From contig DSBH01000194.1 of NCBI GenBank assembly GCA_011056825.1, forward strand, positions 1-5,696: DNA of 5,696 nt, given 5' to 3'. The stretch is from Deltaproteobacteria bacterium. GTDB taxonomy: Bacteria > Desulfobacterota > Syntrophia > Syntrophales > UBA2210. Within the stretch, counting starts at the first letter, position 1; the number at the start of each line of letters is the position of its first letter. The notes under the pieces were generated by a model, which searched no databases, was not told the DNA's origin, and worked only from the letters and a program-made list of their open reading frames with translations. Shown one piece after another: positions 1 to 5,696 of this stretch. The position numbers and the translations under genes are program-made.

Positions 1-158
1 GTGATGATTTCCTGTGGCGGCATGTGTTCGTCGATCGCCCGTTGCGTCAGTTCGACCACCCCGGGACCGGTCACGGTTTCGTCGACACCTTCATCTTCAC
101 CGGTCGTGCGGCCCTGGATGACATTTTCCTTGAGCATGGCAATAATATCGTCACTCAT
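1..158 (-). CDS. Corrinoid (B12-binding) protein, MtbC/MttC type, N-terminal fragment
   Basis: Only the first 52 codons are in the window; the gene runs past position 1. The product begins MSDDIIAMLKENVIQG and continues to GVVELTQRAIDEHMPPQEII (33-52). This matches the helical N-terminal domain of methyltransferase corrinoid proteins, which have a short helix ending in a glycine and then a V-E-L-x-x-x-A-I/L helix leading to PxEII. The protein would carry the corrinoid that accepts the methyl group from the MttB-like enzymes and gives it to the AcsE-like enzyme. The DxHxxG cobalt-ligand motif of the B12-binding domain should lie beyond the window. Between the two helices is an acidic stretch, TTGEDEGVDETVTGPG (18-33), longer than the link in classical MtbC/MttC. 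The ATG at 158 has an AAGGGAG site 6 nt upstream. The family call rests on a short fragment plus the operon context. Confidence 0.75.
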   Translation of the reverse strand, partial: MSDDIIAMLKENVIQGRTTGEDEGVDETVTGPGVVELTQRAIDEHMPPQEII

Positions 159-164
159 GACAAA

Positions 165-171
165 CTCCCTT
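165..171 (-). promoter_or_regulatory. Ribosome binding site of the corrinoid protein gene
   Basis: AAGGGAG on the minus strand, 6 nt before the ATG at 158. The 52-nt gap holding it (159-210) is the longest non-coding stretch in the window. No convincing hairpin or promoter was seen in the gap, so the gene is probably read with the operon. Confidence 0.65.
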
Positions 172-210
172 CTTTATCAATTACTCCGGGTTTCGATTTC
201 CGTGCATCGC

Positions 211-1752
211 TTACAATCCCACGTCTCGTTCCGAAGGATGCAGCCGTGGAAGCAATCCCGGAATATCCCGGAACACCTTTTCGGCGGTTTCACGTTCGAT
301 GTGACTGACCGGACGGGACAGCAATTCTTCCATCCGCTTCTGCGCCCTGAGAAAAACTTCATCTCCGTCCCCTTCGTATGGATAGGGCGACGACAGGAGA
401 CCGCTTCGAAGAACCTTGCGGACATATCGAATGAACAGCTTTTGTGGCGACGCGAGTACCTCCCGAATCTGGCCGATCATCGCTTCGAGTTCACCTTCGT
501 CCAGCACGGGCGCCCGGAAGAAATACCTGATCATGCCGAAATGCGTGTCGTCGATGACCGCCTGGAGCGGCGAAAACGCGGCATTGCAATCCAGGAGTCC
601 ATAGGCGCAGTGCAGAAACTGGGGACCGCTGAGGGTTACCAGTATGTTTGAAAACAGCCGTTCCACCGTTGACTGCTGTCCTGGAAAAGCCGGATCACAG
701 ACCCCGGACGTGGAGTAATTCGGAATACCGTAATAGCGCGCGAGCTGTGCGCAATCGATCGTGTACTGGCTAGTCTCGACGGCGCCGTATGAATCCGCGA
801 GGTTGTCCATGCGCGTCCTCACGGGAACCGTCCCGTACAGTATGGACGTCCCGGGGTTTACCAACTGCCCCAGGACGATGCCGGCCAGTACTTCCGCGTT
901 GATCTGGGCGATGATGCCCGCTTCGTGAATAGGCGCCGTGGTCCCGGCCTGGGGTGACGACGATACCACCACGGGCATTCCACGACGGCAGATGTCTATA
1001 AATGAACCCGTCGTTTCGTCGACCAGTTGCAGCGGACTTTTCACCAGGCAGGTGATGAATGACAGGACAGGATTTTCCTTCAGCTTGTCCTCGCCGCCGG
1101 CGATGATCGAGGCCATGGCAAGCACGGTGTCGAGTTTATCCGGTTTTGTAAGGCCCACCATGACGTGTTTCGTCGTATTATCCAGGCTGGCGTAGACCTT
1201 GTTGACATCCTTGATGTCCTCCGTAATATCGGGATCCTGGATATTGACGTTCCGGATGAACCCGTCCAGTGTGTCCAGCTGTTCCGAAAGACGAGCCGAC
1301 AGGCAGAGATCGGCCAGTGTGCCCCTGCGCGGCTTGAATTCGGCGATCCTGATTTCCTTCGCCGGATCGGACTGTTTCACGTACACGGGGAAATCCGCGT
1401 CGATCCAGGTGTTCGCTTCGGAACCAGTCACAAAGTAAACACGCGGCTTTCTTCCGTCCATCACCAGTGCGTTATCGGGATTCCGCGCCCCGAGAGTTAT
1501 GGCGGAAGGCGCCGTCTCCAGTCCCCGCTCCACGGTCTCCCGGGGAATCTTGACGATCCGGTAAGGCGGCGGACCTTCCATGAGGGCCGAAACGTCGGCG
1601 CCGGCCTCGGCGAAAATCGACGCGGCTTCTTCGTTATAACAGACGAGGCCCGGATCGCTCAGAATGACCAGCGACGCCCCGTGCACATCTTCAATCTGCT
1701 TTCGGGACAGGCGTTCCAAGGGCGCCGGTATCAAGAGTCCCTGTCGCGGCAT
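211..1752 (-). CDS. Divergent MttB-like methyltransferase family protein (second paralogue)
   Basis: A 513-residue member of the MttB/COG5598 family, longer than its neighbour and clearly divergent from it. Shared features are the N-terminal helical region LSRKQIEDVHGASLVIL (15-31), TTKHVMVGL (193-201), the run RRGMPVVVSSSPQAGTTAPI (256-275), LGQLVNPGTSILYG (294-307), and LARYYGIPNYSTSG (337-350). After this point it departs. Where the first paralogue has GMTDAKTPDAQAG, this one has GVCDPAFPGQQ (350-360). The C-terminal GPGG-x6-HTxKxxR motif is missing and a different segment, ASPQKLFIRYVRKVLRSG (434-451), takes its place. There is no internal stop, so no pyrrolysine. A methyltransferase using another methylated substrate, or an altered role in the same pathway, is inferred; family membership is well supported, activity less so. 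The start has an AAGGAG site 7 nt upstream and lies 27 nt after the AcsE-like gene. The stop is TAA, 52 nt before the corrinoid protein gene. Confidence 0.88.
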   Translation of the reverse strand: MPRQGLLIPAPLERLSRKQIEDVHGASLVILSDPGLVCYNEEAASIFAEAGADVSALMEGPPPYRIVKIPRETVERGLETAPSAITLGARNPDNALVMDGRKPRVYFVTGSEANTWIDADFPVYVKQSDPAKEIRIAEFKPRRGTLADLCLSARLSEQLDTLDGFIRNVNIQDPDITEDIKDVNKVYASLDNTTKHVMVGLTKPDKLDTVLAMASIIAGGEDKLKENPVLSFITCLVKSPLQLVDETTGSFIDICRRGMPVVVSSSPQAGTTAPIHEAGIIAQINAEVLAGIVLGQLVNPGTSILYGTVPVRTRMDNLADSYGAVETSQYTIDCAQLARYYGIPNYSTSGVCDPAFPGQQSTVERLFSNILVTLSGPQFLHCAYGLLDCNAAFSPLQAVIDDTHFGMIRYFFRAPVLDEGELEAMIGQIREVLASPQKLFIRYVRKVLRSGLLSSPYPYEGDGDEVFLRAQKRMEELLSRPVSHIERETAEKVFRDIPGLLPRLHPSERDVGL

Positions 1753-1759
1753 ATTATTT

Positions 1760-1767
1760 CTCCTTCC
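1760..1767 (-). promoter_or_regulatory. Ribosome binding site of the second MttB-like gene
   Basis: GGAAGGAG on the minus strand, ending 7 nt before the ATG at 1752 within the 27-nt gap after the AcsE-like gene. It supports this start and the 513-residue product. Confidence 0.75.
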
Positions 1768-1779
1768 TGTCTTCGTCGT

Positions 1780-2577
1780 TTATTGCACCAGTTCCCCCTT
1801 GCGATATGACCTGATGAAACGCTTACAGCGGCTGTCGCGGCCTGTCAGGAGATCGGCGGTGGCGACGAGTGTCATCAGTCGTTTATCCAGGGGATTGAGA
1901 ATCGCCGCGTCCAGTCCGGCGGCGGCCGCCATAAGCAGAAACGCACGGTTCACGATGCCCCGGGCCGGCAGACCGTAGGAAATATTGCTGAGCCCCATGA
2001 CCGTCCCAGCTCCCGGATACCGTTCTTTCAAAGCTTGAATCGTTTTCAGGGTCACCCCCGCCTGAATCGAGTCCACAGAAACAGGCAGTACCAGCGGGTC
2101 GAAGAATATCCGTTCTTCATTTATGCCATGGGCCGCGAGCGACGTGACAATAATGTCCGCAGCCCGCACACGTTCCTCGACAGTCCGCGGTATGCCGCCG
2201 TCGTCCATGACGAGCGCGATAACAAGGGCTTCGTTGCGGGACGCAAGGGAACCAACCACTTCCAGCCGCTCCGGTTCGGCGCTCACGGAATTTATCATCA
2301 CTCTGTCGCCGCGGTACACTTCGAGTCCCGCCCCGAGCACCTCGGGATCGTCGCTGTCGATGCAGAGTGGCTTGTCCGTGGCCGACCGGACCACGTCCAC
2401 AAGCCATTGCATGGTGACCGCTCCTTCACCGCCTTCCCCGGCGTTCACGTCGATAAAATCAGCTCCCGCCGCATCCTGGTCCCGGGCCAGGCCCGCCAGA
2501 AAGGACGCGTCCCTCCGACCGATTGCCTCACGGACCGAGGGAATCGAAGCGTTGATTTTTTCGCCGATTACAATCAT
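1780..2577 (-). CDS. Methyltetrahydrofolate:corrinoid methyltransferase (AcsE/MtrH/MtgA family)
   Basis: A 265-residue pterin-binding (DHPS-like) TIM barrel, about the length of the acetogen enzyme AcsE, which it resembles from end to end. It should move a methyl group between tetrahydrofolate and the cobalt of a corrinoid protein. The sequence opens with MIVIGEKINA, and the pterin-site residues of AcsE have counterparts: Asp74 in LCIDS (71-75), Asn96 in MINS (94-97), Asp160 in FFDPLVLP (158-165) and Asn198 in GLSNIS (195-200). The FIDVNAG segment (41-47) and the GLDAAILNPLD segment (221-231) are also family-typical. Lying between two MttB-like genes and upstream of a corrinoid protein gene, it is best read as the MT2 enzyme that hands substrate methyl groups to THF, as MtgA does in glycine betaine demethylation. 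A carbonyl-branch AcsE role is less likely here, because no CO dehydrogenase or corrinoid iron-sulfur protein gene is seen. An AAAGGAG site lies 6 nt before the ATG; the stop is TAA. Confidence 0.93.
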   Translation of the reverse strand: MIVIGEKINASIPSVREAIGRRDASFLAGLARDQDAAGADFIDVNAGEGGEGAVTMQWLVDVVRSATDKPLCIDSDDPEVLGAGLEVYRGDRVMINSVSAEPERLEVVGSLASRNEALVIALVMDDGGIPRTVEERVRAADIIVTSLAAHGINEERIFFDPLVLPVSVDSIQAGVTLKTIQALKERYPGAGTVMGLSNISYGLPARGIVNRAFLLMAAAAGLDAAILNPLDKRLMTLVATADLLTGRDSRCKRFIRSYRKGELVQ

Positions 2578-2583
2578 GTCGAT

Positions 2584-2590
2584 CTCCTTT
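2584..2590 (-). promoter_or_regulatory. Ribosome binding site of the AcsE-like gene
   Basis: AAAGGAG on the minus strand, 6 nt before the ATG at 2577 and inside the 18-nt gap after the TAG stop of the first MttB-like gene. It argues for independent initiation rather than readthrough. Confidence 0.75.
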
Positions 2591-2595
2591 CTCCA

Positions 2596-4041
2596 CTACC
2601 ACGACCTCAATCCGGGAATTTCTTCCATGAGCCGCCGGGCCGTATCATCGGCAATATACCGCTGCGGCTTTTCCGCCAACAGTGAGCGGACCCTGTCGGC
2701 CGCGCGCTCCCGCGCCTTCTTCGATCCCCCCCGCTCCCACTGTTCTCGATCGGAGCGGTCGCTCAACACGGGCAGAAACCGCTCATTACGCATGAGTTTC
2801 CGTGTATGGCGCTGTGCTACGTAGTTGCCGCCGGGACCGACATCTCTGATCACATCAAAGGCGAGGGACTCGTCGTCTACTCGAATACCTTCAACGGCCC
2901 GCATGACCATCCCTATGATATCGTTGTCGATGACCAGCTTCTCGTATGACGCGGTCAGGCAGAACTCGATAAAACCCGCGGCGTCGTGAATAAAATTTCC
3001 TCCAGCGAGAGCCACCATGACGGCGCTTACCGCCGACTCATACCCCGCTTGCGCGTCCGGTGTCTTCGCATCGGTCATGCCCGCCGTCGCGTAGTAGGGA
3101 AGACGGTAATACTGGGCCATCTGAGCCGCCGCGGCGTTGAGAAGTCCCATTTCTACGGCGCCCGAAAGATATTTCATGTCGCGCAAATCCGCGACTGACG
3201 CGACACTGCCGTAAATCACGGGCGTACCGGGGTTCGCCAGCTGCGCGAGCATGACTCCGGCGAGGGTGTCCACGTTTTGAATAACGAGCGTTCCGGCCAG
3301 CGTTATCGGCGCCGTCGCGCCGCTGAGCGGTTCGGACGGCACGACAACGGGAATGCCCCGCCTGGCGATTTCCATAGTAAGGCCCGAATAGTGCATGTCC
3401 AGCCTGAGAGGGCTGACAACGCAGGTTACCATTGAAATGAATGGCCTCTTCCGCAGCGGTTCAGCACCGCCGGCGACAAGTTCCGCCATGCGGATCACCC
3501 GCTCTACGCCGTCAAATGTGTAAACACCCCCCATAACATGTTTCCTCGTATGCATGAGGGCCGCGTAAAAACGATTGGCGTCCACCTCCTCGGCGGCAAG
3601 ATCGTTCGGATACACGTTCACCATGTAAAAATCTACGTGTTCCAGCCTGTCCACGAGTCGCGCCATTGCCGCCACGTCACCCAGGACGGACGGCCTCGGT
3701 CGGTTGGCTCCCGGTTCAAGCACGTTAAGCGCCGTACCTCCCGTACCGAGGTAGACGTCGCATCCGCCGATGTGACAGTCCAGATCGCCGCTTTCATCCC
3801 GGCCGCACAGACTGACGACGGACGGCGCAGCGCCGATAAGGCGTTCCACCAGGGACGCCGGTATTTTTATGACAGGTCCTTCCGCCTCCCGGGCGCCGGC
3901 GTCGAGAAAAAGCCGCCTCGCCTCCGGAAGCCGGACCTCGATGCCCACTTCTTCAAAAACACGGAGGGATGTTTCATGAATTCTTTTCACGGCGCTTTTC
4001 GACAGCGGCGTGTAGGCCCCGCCCTCGCGTATTTTCTTCAT
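2596..4041 (-). CDS. MttB-like corrinoid methyltransferase, non-pyrrolysine type (first paralogue)
   Basis: A 481-residue member of the trimethylamine methyltransferase (MttB/COG5598) family, TIM-barrel enzymes that move a methyl group from a methylated amine to a corrinoid protein. Visible family features are the helical start TPLSKSAVKRIHETSLRVFEE (11-31, first 20 quoted in spirit), the turn YLGTGGTALNVLEPG (97-111), TRKHVMGG (165-172), the run GIPVVVPSEPLSGATAPITL (229-248), LAQLANPGTPVIYG (265-278), AGMTDAKTPDAQAGYE (320-335), and the C-terminal GPGGNYVAQRHTRKLMR (402-418) followed by a DR pair. True trimethylamine MttB carries an in-frame amber codon for pyrrolysine near residue 334. Here the whole frame is uninterrupted, so it belongs with MtgB, MtpB and MtcB (glycine betaine, proline betaine, carnitine). 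The substrate is not readable. The start overlaps metF by ATGA and has a GGGAGG site 8 nt upstream. The stop is TAG, in frame with the next gene 18 nt on. Confidence 0.93.
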   Translation of the reverse strand: MKKIREGGAYTPLSKSAVKRIHETSLRVFEEVGIEVRLPEARRLFLDAGAREAEGPVIKIPASLVERLIGAAPSVVSLCGRDESGDLDCHIGGCDVYLGTGGTALNVLEPGANRPRPSVLGDVAAMARLVDRLEHVDFYMVNVYPNDLAAEEVDANRFYAALMHTRKHVMGGVYTFDGVERVIRMAELVAGGAEPLRKRPFISMVTCVVSPLRLDMHYSGLTMEIARRGIPVVVPSEPLSGATAPITLAGTLVIQNVDTLAGVMLAQLANPGTPVIYGSVASVADLRDMKYLSGAVEMGLLNAAAAQMAQYYRLPYYATAGMTDAKTPDAQAGYESAVSAVMVALAGGNFIHDAAGFIEFCLTASYEKLVIDNDIIGMVMRAVEGIRVDDESLAFDVIRDVGPGGNYVAQRHTRKLMRNERFLPVLSDRSDREQWERGGSKKARERAADRVRSLLAEKPQRYIADDTARRLMEEIPGLRSW

Positions 4042-4919
4042 GCGGTTTTCCTCCCGGGCACTGAAACGTTGTTCAGGATTTCCTCCACGGGCCCGCTTCG
4101 GTTCATACTGTAAAAATGGAGTCCCGGAACACCATGCCGTAACAGGTCCTCCGTCTGCCGGACCGCGTAGTCGATGCCCCTCCGAGCGACCTCATCATCA
4201 TTATCCCGCACCGGTTCTATCTGTTCGCGCAGTTCGCCGGGAATGGTGGCCCCGCAAAGGGACGCGATCTTGTTGATTTGTCGATAGTTGATCACGGGGA
4301 AAATCCCCGGAACGATCGGCACGTCGACACCCGCCCTGCCGGCGGCGTCGCGAAAGCGATAAAAATCCTCGTTGCGGTAAAAAAGCTGGGTGATGACGAA
4401 GTCGGAACCGGCGTCTACCTTCCGTTTCAGGTGATCGACATCCGCTTCGAAACTTTCTGCTTCCTGGTGTCCCTCTGGATACCCCGCGACGCCCACGCAG
4501 AACCAGCCGTAAGAACGGATAAAATCGACCAGCTCGCAGGCGTGGCCGAAACCGTCCGCCGGTCTGGTAAACGACGTTTCGCCCGCCGGCGGGTCTCCCC
4601 GGAGTGCCAGGATGTTCTGCACACCCTCGGATCGGAACTCCCTCAGAATTTCGTCTATCTGGTCCCTTCCCGAACCCACGCAGGTCAGGTGCGCCAAAAC
4701 TTCCACGGAAGCTTTCTTTTTGAGCAGTGAGGCAATCTCGACTGACATGTCGCGCGTACCGCCGCCGGCTCCGTAAGTAACAGATATGAAGTGCGGGTTG
4801 AGACCGGCAAGGCGGTCGATCACGGGAACAAGGCGAGCGATGGTCCCGTCCCTGACGGGGGGAAAGACCTCGAAGGAAAGCACGCACGTATCCGTTGTGA
4901 AGAAATCCCTAATTTTCAC
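4038..4919 (-). CDS. metF: 5,10-methylenetetrahydrofolate reductase MetF
   Basis: A flavin-dependent cytosolic enzyme interconverting 5,10-methylene-THF and 5-methyl-THF. From the chosen GTG start it has 293 residues, close to the 296 of E. coli MetF. Family signatures run in order: LSFEVFPP at 14-21 with the catalytic-type Glu17, AHLTCVG at 76-82, ALRGDPPAG at 105-113 with Asp109, VAGYPEGH at 144-151, VITQLFY at 175-181 with Gln178, and GLHFYSMNR at 266-274. The GTG at 4919-4917 is preferred because family similarity begins there and a GAAAGGAG site lies 10 nt upstream. An ATG at 5069 in the same frame would add 50 unrelated residues inside the preceding gene. The start overlaps that gene by 11 nt and the stop overlaps the next by ATGA, so translation is probably coupled. 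Beside methyltransferase genes it probably oxidises methyl-THF, although the biosynthetic direction is equally possible. Its acetogen partner MetV is not in the window. Confidence 0.95.
   Translation of the reverse strand: MKIRDFFTTDTCVLSFEVFPPVRDGTIARLVPVIDRLAGLNPHFISVTYGAGGGTRDMSVEIASLLKKKASVEVLAHLTCVGSGRDQIDEILREFRSEGVQNILALRGDPPAGETSFTRPADGFGHACELVDFIRSYGWFCVGVAGYPEGHQEAESFEADVDHLKRKVDAGSDFVITQLFYRNEDFYRFRDAAGRAGVDVPIVPGIFPVINYRQINKIASLCGATIPGELREQIEPVRDNDDEVARRGIDYAVRQTEDLLRHGVPGLHFYSMNRSGPVEEILNNVSVPGRKTA
4050..4055 (-). promoter_or_regulatory. Ribosome binding site of the first MttB-like gene
   Basis: GGGAGG on the minus strand, 8 nt before the ATG at 4041 and inside the last codons of metF. 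Together with the ATGA overlap it suggests coupled translation. Confidence 0.7.
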
Positions 4920-5691
4920 GGCCCTCCGTCTCCTTTCCCCTGCTGCGGCGACCTGCGTTGTTGCCACGGGAAAGGTAGGACGGAATTGAACGCCGTTCGG
5001 GACAATTTCGCCGGTCACAGCGGGTGCAGGGATTCTTGAGAACATGGCGGGTCCGGCGATCGCCGTCAAGGATGCCGAATATGCCCGAAATAGACTTGCG
5101 CGGCGTCATCAGCAACGATGAGGAGAGGGACACGCCGATACGTTTCCTATCGACCAGGGAAAAGAGTTTCCGCTGTTCCGCCAGCGGCCAGTCACAGTAA
5201 CCCGGGCTGAAACGCATGGTCACCCCCCTGCCCCGTCTGATGAATCGCTCCGCCATTTCCCGATGAAACGCGGTAACCACCGCCTCGATCGCCAGGGAAC
5301 CAACCCTGTCGAGCAGGTATGCGGCGGACAGGCGCTGCTCTGACGTCAAGCGCTCGATTTCACGGTCAGGCTCGGAACCGATGGTGGCAATAAAACAAAC
5401 GGCCCGGGGGCAATCTTCAAGCACCCAGGCCAGTTTTCCGCTTTTCAGTCGTACGCCACTCTCCAGGGTGACCGTTGCGCCGTCGTCGATCTCAACGGAT
5501 TTGATCGCGAAACTGAGACGGGGATGAATCAGTTCATCGAGAGGACGGCTCTCCGCCTCGTCGTCCCGCAGGATACGCCGCAGTCGCCTTCCGTGCCGTC
5601 CGCTCAGAAGACGATTCCACTCGCGACGATCATCGTCTTCGAGATCATCAAACGAGTCACCGATGTTTTCGAGAGAAAACAGCTCCTCCAT
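4909..5691 (-). CDS. Stand-alone B12-dependent methionine synthase activation-domain protein
   Basis: A 260-residue protein resembling the C-terminal activation (AdoMet-binding) domain of cobalamin-dependent methionine synthase MetH, without the catalytic modules. In MetH this domain binds S-adenosylmethionine and supports reductive remethylation of inactive Co(II) cobalamin. The RFSPGY motif at residues 160-165 matches the RxxxGY AdoMet-binding motif of MetH. MTPRKSISG at 195-203 corresponds to the conserved S-x-SG segment. A CX2CX4C cluster (C222, C225, C230) follows, which could bind a metal or an Fe-S cluster; MetH itself has no equivalent. Residues 8-50 are acidic then basic and look poorly conserved; the last 28 residues are a charged tail. 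The ATG lies 5 nt from the window edge, so its ribosome binding site is unseen. The frame stays open to the edge and the true start could be upstream. The 3' end overlaps metF by 11 nt. It may reactivate the operon's corrinoid protein, or serve a MetH lacking this domain. Family call good, partner inferred. Confidence 0.85.
   Translation of the reverse strand: MEELFSLENIGDSFDDLEDDDRREWNRLLSGRHGRRLRRILRDDEAESRPLDELIHPRLSFAIKSVEIDDGATVTLESGVRLKSGKLAWVLEDCPRAVCFIATIGSEPDREIERLTSEQRLSAAYLLDRVGSLAIEAVVTAFHREMAERFIRRGRGVTMRFSPGYCDWPLAEQRKLFSLVDRKRIGVSLSSSLLMTPRKSISGIFGILDGDRRTRHVLKNPCTRCDRRNCPERRSIPSYLSRGNNAGRRSRGKETEGREN
4922..4937 (-). promoter_or_regulatory. Ribosome binding site deciding the GTG start of metF
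   Basis: On the minus strand GAAAGGAG (4937-4930) lies 10 nt before the GTG at 4919, inside the end of the preceding gene. A second purine run, GGAGGG (4927-4922), is only 2 nt from the GTG and is probably too close to act alone. This site supports the 293-residue MetF over the longer frame. Confidence 0.7.
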
Positions 5692-5696
5692 AACTA

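Noticed and set aside
159..210. Possible terminator or promoter between the second MttB-like gene and the corrinoid protein gene
   Set aside because: The 52-nt gap has no strong GC-rich hairpin followed by a T run and no clear -35/-10 pair; only the ribosome binding site is convincing.
1..651. Long plus-strand open frames, including 1-651, 1165-1809, 2035-2685, 2123-2824 and 3538-4113
   Set aside because: Each lies opposite a well-supported minus-strand gene, shows no recognisable domain, and is of low-information composition expected from the antisense of GC-rich coding sequence.
211..1752. Second MttB-like gene as a decaying pseudogene
   Set aside because: It is full length with no frameshift or internal stop, has a good ribosome binding site, and keeps the main barrel motifs. 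Divergence is confined to particular regions, which fits functional change better than decay.
4201..4887. Alternative 228-residue minus-strand frame inside metF
   Set aside because: It is an out-of-frame reading of metF, rich in Arg, Gly and Pro, with no family motifs.
4920..5069. N-terminal extension of MetF to the ATG at 5069
   Set aside because: The 50 extra residues have no MetF similarity and lie wholly within the C-terminal coding region of the activation protein. The GTG at 4919 has a good ribosome binding site and gives the usual family length.

Overview
All genes in this window lie on the minus strand and read from the high-coordinate end to position 1. Six tightly packed genes form one apparent operon for corrinoid- and folate-linked methyl (C1) transfer. 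In transcription order they are: a stand-alone methionine-synthase-type B12 activation-domain protein (5691-4909); 5,10-methylenetetrahydrofolate reductase MetF (4919-4038); a first MttB-like (COG5598) methyltransferase (4041-2596); an AcsE/MtrH/MtgA-type methyltetrahydrofolate:corrinoid methyltransferase (2577-1780); a second, divergent MttB-like protein (1752-211); and the N-terminus of an MtbC/MttC-type corrinoid protein that runs off the window (158-1). Junctions are -11, -4, +18, +27 and +52 nt. Each start whose upstream bases are inside the window has a purine-rich ribosome binding site. No promoter, terminator, RNA gene, mobile element or CRISPR array was seen, and no stretch longer than 52 nt lacks a gene.

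The genes fit one methyl pathway. An MttB-like enzyme (MT1 role) would move a methyl group from an N-methylated substrate to the corrinoid protein. The AcsE-like enzyme (MT2 role) would pass it to tetrahydrofolate. MetF would oxidise methyl-THF to methylene-THF for energy or biosynthesis; the reverse direction is also possible. The first gene may repair corrinoid cofactor that has oxidised to Co(II), using S-adenosylmethionine as methionine synthase does. The usual RamA-type ATP-dependent activator is not in the window. Neither MttB-like gene contains an in-frame stop codon, so both belong to the non-pyrrolysine branch, whose characterised members use glycine betaine, proline betaine or carnitine. 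The substrate here cannot be read from sequence.

The host is probably an anaerobic bacterium with a folate-based C1 (Wood-Ljungdahl-type) pathway. The GC-rich coding and the gene set would suit Desulfobacterota (sulfate reducers or syntrophs) or a related lineage. That assignment is inference from gene content, not from a phylogenetic marker.

The parts most worth a second look are the MetH-type activation protein at the head of an MttB operon, and the second MttB paralogue, which has lost two motif regions that the first one keeps.
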